Source: Sphingomonadaceae bacterium (GTDB lineage Bacteria > Pseudomonadota > Alphaproteobacteria > Sphingomonadales > Sphingomonadaceae). From it: 64,000 bases of DNA. Of this stretch, positions 8,135 through 17,140 are shown one piece after another. A program made the translations under genes and the position numbers. Within the stretch, counting starts at the first letter, position 1, and each line of letters begins with the position of its first letter. A model generated the notes under the pieces. That model ran no database searches. It was not told the origin of the DNA and worked only from the letters and a program-made list of their open reading frames with translations. The DNA lies in contig JACKLA010000001.1 of NCBI GenBank assembly GCA_024236155.1, positions 1,240,001 to 1,304,000 of the forward strand, written 5' to 3'.

Positions 8135-8880
8135 GGTTTGGCGAATCCGTGCTCTGCAAAAACCTTTGCCGCATTGGGCGAGGCGAGAAATTCGAGGAAG
8201 CCCTGTGCCTGCGGATGCGCGCTGGCGGGCAGGATGGTGGCGAAATACTCGATGCGCGAATGATCGTTGGCGGGAAATGCGAAGACCGGTTCGACAAGAT
8301 CGTTGCTCGCCACATCGCTGGCATAGAGCACGCCGAGCCGCGTTTCCCCTCGTGCAACCAGCACCAGCGCGGCGCGTGCGGAGGCGGCACTGACGAGATT
8401 GGGTGACGCCTCATCCCAAATACCGCGACGTTCGAGAGCCTCGCGCGCGAAGCGCCCCAGTGGGACGCTGTCGGGGTCGCCGGTGGCCCAGCGTTCGCTG
8501 GCGAGCAGTTGCAATGCCTCGGCTTCGGAGAGTTCGGTCATGTCGATATTGCGCGCCAGCACCAGCCGGTTTGCAGCAATCCGTCGCAGCGCATCCGGTT
8601 CGACCTGGGCCTGCCCGGCGAGATAATCGATCCACTGCCTGTCGGCGGAAATATAGATGTCGGCCGGCGCACCGCTTTCGATCTGCCGCGCGAGTGCGGC
8701 GGAAGAGGCGAAGGAAAGCACCGGGGCGGGGCGTCCGCTGGCGGTCCATTCGGCGGCCAGCTGCTCAAGCGGTGCCTGCAGGCTTGATGCCGCCAGCACA
8801 ACCGGCCCGTCGGATTCGGACGGTGTGCACCCGGCAAGGCCGATTACGGCAGCTATTGCGAACAGCAGCGAGCGAATCAT
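8131..8880 (-). CDS. modA: Molybdate-binding protein (lipoprotein)
   Basis: 249 residues beginning MIRSLLFAIAAVIGLAGC; the lipobox LAGC indicates a lipid-anchored binding protein rather than a free periplasmic one. Family motifs include VLAASSLQAPLEQLA, FASSAALARQIESGAPADIYISAD and, near the C-terminus, FLEFLASPNAAKVFAEHGF. Ser and backbone groups in the first two motifs bind the oxyanion in known ModA proteins. The upstream frame to 9090 was rejected because AAGAAGG sits just before this ATG. It is the first gene of modABC, only about 55 nt from the gcrA terminator, so its promoter must be very compact. Confidence 0.95.
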   Translation of the reverse strand: MIRSLLFAIAAVIGLAGCTPSESDGPVVLAASSLQAPLEQLAAEWTASGRPAPVLSFASSAALARQIESGAPADIYISADRQWIDYLAGQAQVEPDALRRIAANRLVLARNIDMTELSEAEALQLLASERWATGDPDSVPLGRFAREALERRGIWDEASPNLVSAASARAALVLVARGETRLGVLYASDVASNDLVEPVFAFPANDHSRIEYFATILPASAHPQAQGFLEFLASPNAAKVFAEHGFAKP

Positions 8881-8934
8881 GCCGCCTTCTTGCCCAGCCC
8901 GCTGGCAAAGTCGAGCGGATCGCTGCCGGATGGC

Positions 8935-8968
8935 AAAAGGGCCGCGATCCATGACGGACGCGGCCCTT
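8935..8968 (-). terminator. Terminator downstream of gcrA
   Basis: A perfect 8-bp stem (8939-8946 and 8959-8966, arms GGGCCGCG and CGCGGCCC) is followed on the minus strand by TTTT (plus-strand AAAA 8935-8938). It lies 25 nt past the gcrA stop and separates gcrA from modABC. Confidence 0.8.
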
Positions 8969-8992
8969 GCTGTCGGTGTTGTCGACCCGGTG

Positions 8993-9676
8993 TCAGCGCA
9001 CGCGCGGGCCGCCGAACGGCAGCGGCGGTGGGGGACGGCGCGCACCGCGCGGCAGCTGTGCCTGGAACGCGCGCCCGCAATGTTCGACACAATAAGGGAA
9101 GCCGGGGTTCACATCCGCACCGCAGAAATGAAAATCGGGTTCGCCTGGATGCCCCATCGGCCAGCGACAGACCTTGTCGTTGAGATCGAGCAGGCTGGTC
9201 TTGTCGGCAATATCGGCGCTCGGCTTGGCCGGGACGAGGCGGCGCGGCGGGGCAGGCGGAATCGGCGCCTGCTGGTCACCCGGGCCCTGGCGCAGGAAGC
9301 CACCGGGACCGACCGAGACGATTTTCGGCAGGTTGGGTGTCGGATTGGGCAGCGGCTGCGACTGGTTGGGCGCATTTGCCGCCTGCGGGCGCGGTGATGC
9401 GGGGGCATCGGGTTTGGCCGCTGCAGGCTTTGCCGCCGCCGGTTTGGCCGCCGGAGCCTTCTTCGGGGCTGGGGCCTTGGCAGGGGCTTTCGCCTTGGCG
9501 GTTTTCTTTTCGTTCGCCTTAACCGGCGAAGGGCGCGATTTCAGGCCCAGGCGATGTGCCTTGCCGATCACCGCATTGCGCGAGACGCCGCCCAGTTCGT
9601 CGGCGATCTGGCTGGCGGTCGATCCGCCTTCCCACATCTTCTTCAGCGTGGCGATCCGTTCGTCAGTCCAGCTCAT
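8993..9676 (-). CDS. gcrA: GcrA cell-cycle regulator
   Basis: 227 residues. The N-terminus MSWTDERIATLKKMWEGGSTASQIADELGG followed by NAVIGKAHRLGL (quoted in two parts) is the conserved GcrA DNA-binding helix-turn-helix. A long Ala/Pro/Lys linker (repeats AAAKP) leads to a C-terminal part with CRWPMGHPGEPDFHFCG and PYCVEHC, the region that contacts sigma-70. In Caulobacter GcrA binds sigma-70 and activates promoters carrying CcrM-methylated GANTC. The canonical start MSWTDE was chosen rather than the longer frame. The gene is a reliable marker of Alphaproteobacteria. Confidence 0.96.
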   Translation of the reverse strand: MSWTDERIATLKKMWEGGSTASQIADELGGVSRNAVIGKAHRLGLKSRPSPVKANEKKTAKAKAPAKAPAPKKAPAAKPAAAKPAAAKPDAPASPRPQAANAPNQSQPLPNPTPNLPKIVSVGPGGFLRQGPGDQQAPIPPAPPRRLVPAKPSADIADKTSLLDLNDKVCRWPMGHPGEPDFHFCGADVNPGFPYCVEHCGRAFQAQLPRGARRPPPPLPFGGPRVR

Positions 9677-9762
9677 AAAATCGTCGTTCCAATGTTCATA
9701 TTTCGGGCGCGGACTCACGCATCCGCTTGCCAGTACCGGTCAATCGCCCTAGGCGCGCCCCT

Positions 9763-10665
9763 ATGGCCGATCAAGCCCGCACCGCAGTGAATTCGTCATC
9801 GCCCCAGCCGGTCGAAACTCCGGCAGGGACGCCCGGCGAGGGATACCGGTTGCCGCCGCGCGGCGTACCCGTGTTTACCGGGATCAACCGCATCGGATTG
9901 TGGAGCCTCTATATTAAGGAGGTTCGGCGTTTTCTCAAGGTGCAGACGCAGACGATCTGGGCCCCGGCGGTCACGACGCTGCTGTTTCTGGTCATTTTTA
10001 CTGTCGCACTGGGCCGTTCGGGGCGCGAAGTGCTGGGTGTTCCCTTCGCCACATTCGTTGCGCCGGGCCTGATCGTGATGGGCATGATGCAGAATGCCTT
10101 TGCCAATTCGAGCTTCTCGTTCCTTTCGGGCAAGATCCAAGGCACGATCATCGACCTGCTGATGCCGCCGCTTTCCGAAGGCGAATTGATGGCCGGTATC
10201 GTCGGAGCGGCTGTTACTCGCGCCGTGATGGTAGGCGGGGCGGTGGCGCTGGCAATGGCGTTCTATCCCGGCGTCGAACTGGCCGCGCCGCATCTGTGGG
10301 CGATCGTGTGGTTCGGGCTGATGGGCGCGGTGATGCTTTCGCTGATGGGCCTTTTGACTTCGATCTGGGCGGAGAAGTTCGACCATAACGCTGCTGTGAC
10401 CAATTTCGTGATCGCGCCGCTCTCTCTGCTGTCGGGCACTTTTTATGTGATCGACAACCTCGCGCCGGCTTTTCAGGCGATCAGCCGGGCCAACCCGTTC
10501 TTCTATGTGATTTCGGGCTTCCGTTATGGCTTCCTGGGCGAAAGCGATATCGGCAACACCGACATGGCGGTGTCGCATGCTGCACTCGGCCTGCTCGCGT
10601 TCAATCTCGTATTCGGTTTCGTGGTTTACCGCGTGCTGAAGTCAGGCTGGAAGCTCAAGGACTGA
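9763..10665 (+). CDS. ABC-2 type transporter permease
   Basis: 300 residues from MADQAR. After a hydrophilic N-terminus (about 60 residues) there are six hydrophobic segments with the ABC-2 permease signature (YIKEVRRFLKVQTQTIWAPAVTTL; later ANPFFYVISGFRYGFLG). The protein resembles the YadH/NodJ class of exporters of lipid- or polysaccharide-like compounds. Its partner ATPase is not adjacent, so it must be encoded elsewhere. An alternative start at 9727 adds 12 residues without a better ribosome site. Substrate unknown. Confidence 0.9.
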   Translation: MADQARTAVNSSSPQPVETPAGTPGEGYRLPPRGVPVFTGINRIGLWSLYIKEVRRFLKVQTQTIWAPAVTTLLFLVIFTVALGRSGREVLGVPFATFVAPGLIVMGMMQNAFANSSFSFLSGKIQGTIIDLLMPPLSEGELMAGIVGAAVTRAVMVGGAVALAMAFYPGVELAAPHLWAIVWFGLMGAVMLSLMGLLTSIWAEKFDHNAAVTNFVIAPLSLLSGTFYVIDNLAPAFQAISRANPFFYVISGFRYGFLGESDIGNTDMAVSHAALGLLAFNLVFGFVVYRVLKSGWKLKD

Positions 10666-10672
10666 ACCCGCC

Positions 10673-10698
10673 CGTTCGCTTCAGTGGGTCAGCGAACG
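10673..10698. terminator. Inverted repeat at convergent gene ends (possible terminator)
   Basis: CGTTCGCT at 10673-10680 and AGCGAACG at 10691-10698 form a perfect 8-bp stem at the junction between the permease gene and hspQ, which converge here. There is no T-run, so a terminator role is tentative. Confidence 0.35.
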
Positions 10699-11061
10699 CC
10701 GCATGCGATAGCGACCATCGGCGAACTGCTCGAACAGTTCGGCCACACCGGGGTGGTCGACCGGGCCGCCTTCGGGATCGGGCAGCAGGTTCTGCTGGCT
10801 GACATAGGCGACGTAGGAGCTCTCGTCATTCTCGGCCAGCAGGTGGTAATAGGGCTGTTCGCGCTTCGGGCGCATATGTTCGGGGATCGATTCGTACCAT
10901 TCCTCGCTATTGGCGAAGACCGGGTCGATATCGAAGATAACCCCGCGAAAATCGAACATCCGATGGCGCACGACATCGCCGATCCCGAACCGCGCACGGG
11001 CGTGGCGGGGGACATCGATCGTGCGACCGGCCTGATGGGAGAAGAACTGGCTGCGTTCCAT
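10681..11061 (-). CDS. hspQ: Heat-shock protein HspQ
   Basis: 126 residues with the hemimethylated-DNA-binding/YccV fold signature: ARFGIGDVVRHRMFDFRGVI, EEWYESIPEHMRP and QPYYHLLAEND, then YVAYVSQQNLL. In enterobacteria HspQ is a Lon adaptor and binds hemimethylated oriC DNA; the role in alphaproteobacteria is not established. The start at MERSQFF was preferred to the 61-residue longer frame, which overlaps low-quality leader sequence. It converges with the ABC-2 permease gene. Confidence 0.92.
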   Translation of the reverse strand: MERSQFFSHQAGRTIDVPRHARARFGIGDVVRHRMFDFRGVIFDIDPVFANSEEWYESIPEHMRPKREQPYYHLLAENDESSYVAYVSQQNLLPDPEGGPVDHPGVAELFEQFADGRYRMRRSLTH

Positions 11062-11211
11062 TTCACGCTCGAATATAGGCCTTCGCAGGTGCGAGACAAG
11101 CTGGAGGCATCGCCCGTCCACCAATTCGAGGCCGATAGGGGCTTGGCAAGCGGCAGGCCATCGGCTAACCGCGCGCCTTCGACCGGCCCCTGGCGGGTTC
11201 ACTCTTCTTGC

Positions 11212-11301
<90 letters not shown>

Positions 11302-11650
11302 ACCTTCCTGCCCAACCCGCGGATTTATTGAAACCCATCTTGCCCACTATTCCTGTGGTAGCGCGGCAGCAGCACTCCGTCCCGCAGCGTATGGGCACTC
11401 ACCACTGCGACCCGAAGTTCGGTACGATACCCGGCGAGAGAAGCGGGCAATGATGTGGGGCGGGCGCTTGCTGCCAGGTCTGTTCGCCCAAGGAATTTTT
11501 CCGATCGGGCGTGAGGTATATGGGGGCTCGCGCATCATACCTTCCAAAGACCATGATTGCGCCTTCCTTAGGCAATCAGGGTAACCGCAGTGCCCCTTTG
11601 CGGAGGCGTTGTGGGTGAGGTAAGTGAGAGGGCGCAGGAGGCGGGTGCAG
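11302..11650. other. Gene-free stretch before the ECF sigma gene
   Basis: 349 bases without a convincing gene. Short open frames cross the tRNA and lack ribosome sites or protein-like composition. The stretch probably holds the promoter of the ECF operon, but no confident -35/-10 pair was recognised. AGGAGG at 11636-11641 is the ribosome site of the next gene. Confidence 0.5.
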
Positions 11651-12178
11651 GTGACGTCGAAGGCGAAGGACGAAAGTGAAGGGCTGCCGACGCGGGAAGA
11701 GTTCTTCGCGCGTTACGAGCGCCCCTTGCGGTCGTTCTTCGCAAAGCGGCTGGATGACCGGCAGGAGGTCGATGACCTCGTGCAGGAGTTCTTTGCCCGC
11801 CTGTGGTCATCGGATAATCCATCCGAACTGTCGAATCCCGACGCTTATATATTCCAGGCGGCGGCGAATTTGCTGCGCGAACGCTATCGCAAGGCAAAGG
11901 TCAGGCAGGATGCTGCGCCGACAATACAGTTTTCACAAAATACAGTTGAGGATTTTACGCCCGAACGCATCCTACAGGGCAAGAATGAACTACAATTGCT
12001 GGAGAAGAGCCTGGCCGAACTGCCCGAGCGCACGAGGACGGTATTTCTATTCCATCGATTTGAAAAAATGAAATATCGGGAGATTGCCTCCCGGCTGGAA
12101 GTATCCGTGAGTGCGGTCGAGAAACACATAGCTGCTGCGATGAAACACCTGCTGAAGCGAATGGCCGACAGGCCATGA
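11651..12178 (+). CDS. FecI-like ECF sigma factor
   Basis: 175 residues. The GTG start was chosen because AGGAGG ends nine bases upstream; an earlier GTG at 11624 has none. Region 2 (FFARYERPLRSFFAKRL, then VDDLVQEFFARLW) binds core enzyme and the -10 element. Region 4 (LPERTRTVFLFHRFEKMKYREIA followed by LEVSVSAVEKHI) is the HTH for the -35. It belongs to the iron-dicitrate FecI-like ECF group. The stop overlaps the FecR start (ATGA), and a large transducer-type TonB receptor follows, so it is probably activated by cell-surface signalling through that receptor. Confidence 0.92.
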   Translation: MTSKAKDESEGLPTREEFFARYERPLRSFFAKRLDDRQEVDDLVQEFFARLWSSDNPSELSNPDAYIFQAAANLLRERYRKAKVRQDAAPTIQFSQNTVEDFTPERILQGKNELQLLEKSLAELPERTRTVFLFHRFEKMKYREIASRLEVSVSAVEKHIAAAMKHLLKRMADRP

Positions 12179-13338
12179 CCAATATTGCCCCGAAACCGGC
12201 AGATGCCACTGTGGCAGAAGCGGCGGACTGGTATGCCCGCCTGGCCAACGAAAGCGTGCGTGAAGCGGATTTCGCCGCGTTCCGCAAATGGCGCGCAGCA
12301 TCGCCCGAAAATGCGCAGGCCTATGATCGCCTGGCCGAACTGAACGGCTCGCTGGATCAGTGGCATGATGTGCCGGAGATTGTCGAGCTACGGGTGGCTG
12401 CACTCGCCAAGCAGGATCGGCCAGGGGCATTCAGCCGGTTTACCAAGGTCGCTGCGAGCATTGCGCTGGTGGCATTTGCCGCCATGGGCGTCGGATTCTA
12501 CTGGCAGGGCCTGGATGGGGATGCCGGTGAGGCTGAAACGGTGCGGATTGCGGCAAATGATCCCGTTGCATCAGCACCCTCGGCCAGCGCGACCGTGCCG
12601 GAAGACGAGGAGGGGGTCGAGCAGGCTGAAGCTGCGGCGCCGCTCAAGACACAATATTCGACGCGGATAGGGGAAATGGCGTCTTTCACCCTGCCCGATG
12701 GCTCGGTGATCGAACTCAATACCAATTCGGAAGTTGCGGTCGATTATACCGGGAAGCTGCGCAGTATTACGCTGGCCCGGGGGGAAGCGCTGTTCCGGGT
12801 CGCAAAGGATCCTTCGCGCGCCTTTGTGGTCGGCGTAGGGCAGGATCGTGTCGTTGCGCTTGGGACGGTTTTTTCGGTGCGCAAGGATTCGGGCAAGGCG
12901 CAGGTGACCCTGCTTGAAGGCCGGGTCCGGGTCGAAAGCATCGAACAGCGCGGCGGCAACCGGATCGCCCAGCTGAGCCCGGGTGAGGAACTGAGTATCC
13001 TGCCGCAGCAACCCTATTCGATCCGCAAGGCCGATGTCGCGACGAACACCAGTTGGCGGACCGGCAGGCTACGCTTCAAGAACGAGCCGCTCGAAGATGT
13101 GCTGCGGGAAATGAACCGGTATTCGGCGGAAAAATTCGTCCTTGCCGATCCGGCTGTGGGGCGGATGTCGGTCAGCGGTACATTCCGTATCCAGTCGGCG
13201 GAGCATTTCTCATCCGCGATCGAAGCGGCATTGCCTGTCGAGATCGAGCGGAAAGGCAGCAACCTGCTTGTCGGGTCACCCGCATCCCGTCACATCGAGC
13301 CGACGCCAGATCCGGGCGAGAGTTTGCCCACCGAATAA
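12175..13338 (+). CDS. FecR-family anti-sigma / signal transducer
   Basis: 387 residues. The N-terminal cytoplasmic part (about 1-85, with EAADWYARLANE and FRKWRAASPENAQAYDRL, the DUF4880 motif) holds the sigma factor. One membrane helix spans about 91-110. The periplasmic FecR domain (about 155-250; FTLPDGSVIELNTNSEV, LARGEALFRVAKD, ALGTVFSVR) is followed by a DUF4974/STN-like C-terminal module (about 298-365). In the known mechanism the receptor N-terminal domain contacts FecR, which releases or activates FecI. Four-base overlap with the sigma gene. Confidence 0.92.
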   Translation: MTNIAPKPADATVAEAADWYARLANESVREADFAAFRKWRAASPENAQAYDRLAELNGSLDQWHDVPEIVELRVAALAKQDRPGAFSRFTKVAASIALVAFAAMGVGFYWQGLDGDAGEAETVRIAANDPVASAPSASATVPEDEEGVEQAEAAAPLKTQYSTRIGEMASFTLPDGSVIELNTNSEVAVDYTGKLRSITLARGEALFRVAKDPSRAFVVGVGQDRVVALGTVFSVRKDSGKAQVTLLEGRVRVESIEQRGGNRIAQLSPGEELSILPQQPYSIRKADVATNTSWRTGRLRFKNEPLEDVLREMNRYSAEKFVLADPAVGRMSVSGTFRIQSAEHFSSAIEAALPVEIERKGSNLLVGSPASRHIEPTPDPGESLPTE

Positions 13339-13466
13339 TCGGCTGCCGGGAATTATTTTGCGGGCAGGGCTGAGGAAACCGGCAACTGACGCATCTTGCA
13401 TAGCGATCCCGGGCGGAAAGGCCGCCAATAATCGGGACACCCGCATCAAGGCTTTCCGGGGGGAAT

Positions 13467-16400
13467 ATGACCAACAAGAAGACCGTAGTCGCCGCCTTTG
13501 TCGCCAGCTGCAGCTGGCTCGCAATCTCGATGCCTGCTTCGGCGCAGGAAGCGGAGCGGAAAATCGTTTCGGAATCTGCCGGGAAATATGACATCCCGGC
13601 GCAGAGCCTCGATAGCGCACTGGCAGAATTCGCCCGCGTTTCGGATGCCGATCTGCTCTATTCTTCCGATTTGGTGGCAGGCAAGCGGTCGAGCCGGGTT
13701 TCCGGCGACTACACCCCTACCGAAGCCTTGCGCCGCCTGCTCAATGGCACGGGGCTTTCGCTGACCAAGGTTTCTGCCAATGTCTTCTCGTTGCAGGCAG
13801 AGGGGACCGTCAGTGCCGGTGATGGCACGGGAACCCCGGTGGCGGGCGTTGTCCGCGATGCTCTGACCGGATCGATTCTTCCCGGCGCTGAAGTCTCGAT
13901 CATCGGCACCGATCTGACGACGACGACCGACGAACGCGGCTTTTTCTATTTCCCCGAGGTTCCGGCCGGGGCGACGCAAATCCAGGTGAGCTATCTTGGC
14001 GATGCTCCCGCCCGTTACCCGCTTTCCGGCGATGCGTATGAGCGTGAACGGATGAGCGTGATGTTCGGCGATACCGGCGATGAGATCATCGTGCGCGGTT
14101 TCCAGAGCAGCTTGCAGAAGGCCCTCAACCAGCAGCTCCGATCCGACAACAACGCCACGGTCGTCTCATCGGACCTTCTCGGCAGCTTCCCGGCAGAAAC
14201 GGTTTCGGAAGCTCTCCGCCGCGTGCCGGGTGTTGCATTCGGGCGCAACGACGACACTGGCGAGGGCAGCCGCATCACCGTGCGCGGCTTTTCTTCCGAA
14301 GCGATCAACATCCAGCTCAACGGGCTGGAACTCCAGGGTACGGGGTTCGAGCGGACGATCGACCTGTCGGGATTCCTGGCTGACAACATTTCGCAGATCA
14401 CGATCCAGAAATCGCTGTTGCCCAGCCACGAGTCGTCGGGTTCGGGTGGCCTGGTGGAGATCGAAACCAAGTCGGGCCTCGACTATGAAGATGGGCTGAC
14501 GGCGCAAATCGGTATCGAAGGCGAGACCAATTTCGACCGTGACTTTGGCGGTGAGTACCAGATCAACGGGCTGGTTTCCGCCCGGCTGGCTGAAGATTTC
14601 GGCGTGGTCGCCACCGTGCAATACCGCAAGACCGACCGGCTGAACTACGGCGCTGACATCGTGTCATCGCTGCCGCCTGTCCTGCCTGCCGGTTTTACGA
14701 GCCTGACTTTCGTACCTGCAAGCCAGCAGTTCCCTTTCGATCCCGAGATTTCACAGCCGCTGGACACCGGTGTAAGCTACCTCAAGCGTGATCGCGAGGA
14801 AGAGAACCTCACCGCCTCGCTGAACTTTGCGTGGGACGTCAGCCCAACGACCAACCTGCGGCTCGACCTCCAGCGTATCCAGCGCGATGCATACAGCGAG
14901 ACCGCACGGACGACGGCGAGTTTCCTGACATCGGCGGTCGATATGCCGATCCCGGAACTGGGCGGTGAAGTTCGCAGGCGCACGGTCCTCGCATCGTTGC
15001 GTCCCAACCTGGCCTTCAACGTCACCGATCTTTCGACCGAGACGAACAATATCAGCTTTCGCGGGACGACCAATCTCGACCGCTGGAACTTCAAGTACAA
15101 GGCGGGTTACTCGCGGGCGACATCGCGGTCGAACAATGCGAACCTGAGTGCGCTGGGTACGGCAGCAACCAATCTGACCGACCTGATCGATCCCGCTACG
15201 ATTGTCCTCAATCCGGATGACGATGCGGCAATGACCCAGCGTGTGGTCAATGGCGGGATCATCTACCAGCCGAACGGGCTGCCTGTCCTGTCGCTGACCG
15301 ATGCCGGGCTGGCCTATCTGAACGATCCGGCGAATTACGCGCTGACGACGGCCAGCAAGACGCTGTCGAACAGCCCGACCGATGCCTACACCCTCGAAGG
15401 CAGCGTGCGCTACCAGCCTGCTGCCGAATTCATCGACTATTTCGAGGTCGGTGCAAAGTGGGACCGGTCCGAACGCAAGGCGAACGACGATGTCTTCGCC
15501 ACCACATCGACCGGTTCGCTGCTTTCGGTCGAAAGCTACATCCGCATCTTCGGGCGCGATACCGGCCTAGATGCATTCGGAACGGGACTGGTCGACAGCA
15601 GCGCGCTGGGCGATATCGGGGCCGACATTTTCCGTGCGCCGTTCCTGACCGGCGCATCGGTCGATGCCATTTTCGCCGGGCTGCCCAATTTCCTGACCGA
15701 CGACCCGTCGACGACATTCAACGAGCAGCGTTTCACCTACACGGACAGGCGCAGTCTTGATCCGATCCTCGATTCCGGCGGGCTGGTCCCGGTCAAGACG
15801 ATCGAGGACAAGACGGCTGGCTACTTCCAGGGCAAGTTCAACCTCGGCGATTTCGAGCTGATCGGTGGTGCCCGGTACGAGCGCGTATACCGCAGCGGGC
15901 AGACTCTGGCCGCGCCTTCGGTGCGGCTGGCTTCGGGCGCGACTGAGCCGCGAGAGACCTTCGTGCAGGCCGGGCTGGTGCAGTTCACCGATCTTTCGGG
16001 CACGCAGGACGTCTGGACGCCGAGCATGATCGTCAACTACCGTCCGATGGACAATCTCGTCGCACGGTTCGCCTATTTCCGTTCGACGGTGAATCCCGAT
16101 TTCCGCCTGATCCGCCGGTCGCGCGACGTGATCCTCGACCTGCGTTCGACGGTAAACCGGGCGACGATCCGGGAATCGAACCCGGACCTTCGCCCGACGA
16201 AGACCGACAATTACGACTTCGACATTTCGTACTACTTCGATGATACGCCGGGCCTCATCCGGGCCGGGTTCTTCTACAAGAAGGTCAAGAACAACTTCAC
16301 CAACGTCTTCTTCCTCGATGGGGATGATGACAGCGTGCGCGAAGATATCCTCGCCTATTTTGGCGATCTTGCAACGGCGCGCCCGGATCTGGTGGCTTTC

Positions 16401-16988
16401 GATGCCGACACCGAATTCCTCCGCAACCGTCCTGAAAATGGCGATGGCGGCAAGATTTACGGTGTGGAACTCGAGGCGATCCGCCAGTTGACTTTCCTGC
16501 CCGGACGCCTGTCGAACATCACCCTGCTGGGCAACCTGACCTGGACCAAGGGCGATTTCCCGACACTGGTTTCAGGGCGCGACGATACGGGCACGCTGAC
16601 CCAGTTCACGCTCGACCGGCCGCTGGCCGACCAGGCCGAGTGGGTCTACAACGTCTCTGCCAGCTACGAGGAAGGCGGCTTTGAAGGGCGGGTGATCTAC
16701 ACCTACCAGTCCTCGACTGCCGATGTGTTTGAAATCCACGGGCTGGACCAGGAGCTGCCATCCTACGACACGCTGGACGTAAGGTTGAACTACACCTTCG
16801 ATCTTGGACCAACGAATATGTCGATCTACTTGCAGGGCGATGACCTGCTGCGTGGTTCGAACGAGATCGACCTGCGGCGTGCGATTACCTCTGAATTCAA
16901 TGGCAATGGTTCGTCGTTCTACTTCCCCGATATCTACCAGTTCAATGGCGGTCGCACGATCACCGCTGGCGTTCGGGTCAGGTTCTGA
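13467..16988 (+). CDS. TonB-dependent transducer/receptor with STN domain
   Basis: 1173 residues; ATG preceded by a G-run. Signal peptide to about residue 26 (PASA-QE), then an STN/secretin-TonB signalling domain (about 38-112: DIPAQSLDSALAEFARVSDA), which is the part that talks to FecR. A carboxypeptidase-regulatory-like beta domain follows (about 128-190: VAGVVRDALTGSILPGAEV). After a TonB box-like DEIIVRGF come the plug (VSEALRRVPGVAFGRND, ITVRGFSSEAINIQLNG) and a 22-strand barrel ending GGRTITAGVRVRF. This resembles the large Caulobacter/Xanthomonas-type receptors. Substrate unknown. Its genetic partners are FecI/FecR upstream and an M16 protease downstream. Confidence 0.93.
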   Translation: MTNKKTVVAAFVASCSWLAISMPASAQEAERKIVSESAGKYDIPAQSLDSALAEFARVSDADLLYSSDLVAGKRSSRVSGDYTPTEALRRLLNGTGLSLTKVSANVFSLQAEGTVSAGDGTGTPVAGVVRDALTGSILPGAEVSIIGTDLTTTTDERGFFYFPEVPAGATQIQVSYLGDAPARYPLSGDAYERERMSVMFGDTGDEIIVRGFQSSLQKALNQQLRSDNNATVVSSDLLGSFPAETVSEALRRVPGVAFGRNDDTGEGSRITVRGFSSEAINIQLNGLELQGTGFERTIDLSGFLADNISQITIQKSLLPSHESSGSGGLVEIETKSGLDYEDGLTAQIGIEGETNFDRDFGGEYQINGLVSARLAEDFGVVATVQYRKTDRLNYGADIVSSLPPVLPAGFTSLTFVPASQQFPFDPEISQPLDTGVSYLKRDREEENLTASLNFAWDVSPTTNLRLDLQRIQRDAYSETARTTASFLTSAVDMPIPELGGEVRRRTVLASLRPNLAFNVTDLSTETNNISFRGTTNLDRWNFKYKAGYSRATSRSNNANLSALGTAATNLTDLIDPATIVLNPDDDAAMTQRVVNGGIIYQPNGLPVLSLTDAGLAYLNDPANYALTTASKTLSNSPTDAYTLEGSVRYQPAAEFIDYFEVGAKWDRSERKANDDVFATTSTGSLLSVESYIRIFGRDTGLDAFGTGLVDSSALGDIGADIFRAPFLTGASVDAIFAGLPNFLTDDPSTTFNEQRFTYTDRRSLDPILDSGGLVPVKTIEDKTAGYFQGKFNLGDFELIGGARYERVYRSGQTLAAPSVRLASGATEPRETFVQAGLVQFTDLSGTQDVWTPSMIVNYRPMDNLVARFAYFRSTVNPDFRLIRRSRDVILDLRSTVNRATIRESNPDLRPTKTDNYDFDISYYFDDTPGLIRAGFFYKKVKNNFTNVFFLDGDDDSVREDILAYFGDLATARPDLVAFDADTEFLRNRPENGDGGKIYGVELEAIRQLTFLPGRLSNITLLGNLTWTKGDFPTLVSGRDDTGTLTQFTLDRPLADQAEWVYNVSASYEEGGFEGRVIYTYQSSTADVFEIHGLDQELPSYDTLDVRLNYTFDLGPTNMSIYLQGDDLLRGSNEIDLRRAITSEFNGNGSSFYFPDIYQFNGGRTITAGVRVRF

Positions 16989-17015
16989 TCGGGGCGGGGC
17001 GCAACTTTCCGCTTT

Positions 17016-17083
17016 GGGGGCAAATTTCAATTCCACCCGCCCGGTCCTTTCGCACTGAAATGCGAAAGGACCGGGTTGCCCCC
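17016..17083 (+). other. Nested hairpin between receptor and M16 protease genes
   Basis: A perfect 15-bp stem (17040-17054 with 17061-17075) with a 6-base CTGAAA loop is enclosed by an 8-bp inverted repeat, GGGGGCAA (17016-17023) and TTGCCCCC (17076-17083). There is no U-tract, so it is not a classic terminator. It may act as an mRNA-stability or attenuation element that sets the receptor-to-protease ratio. Confidence 0.75.
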
Positions 17084-17140
17084 GCGCGCCGATTGCACTG
17101 CTGGCAGTGAAACAGGCAAATCGAGTAAACTGAAGGCGAT

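Noticed and set aside
13339..13466. FecI-dependent promoter before the transducer receptor
   Set aside because: GAGGAAA at 13372-13378 and CTTG about 16 bases on are suggestive, but the motif for this sigma group is not known well enough to call.
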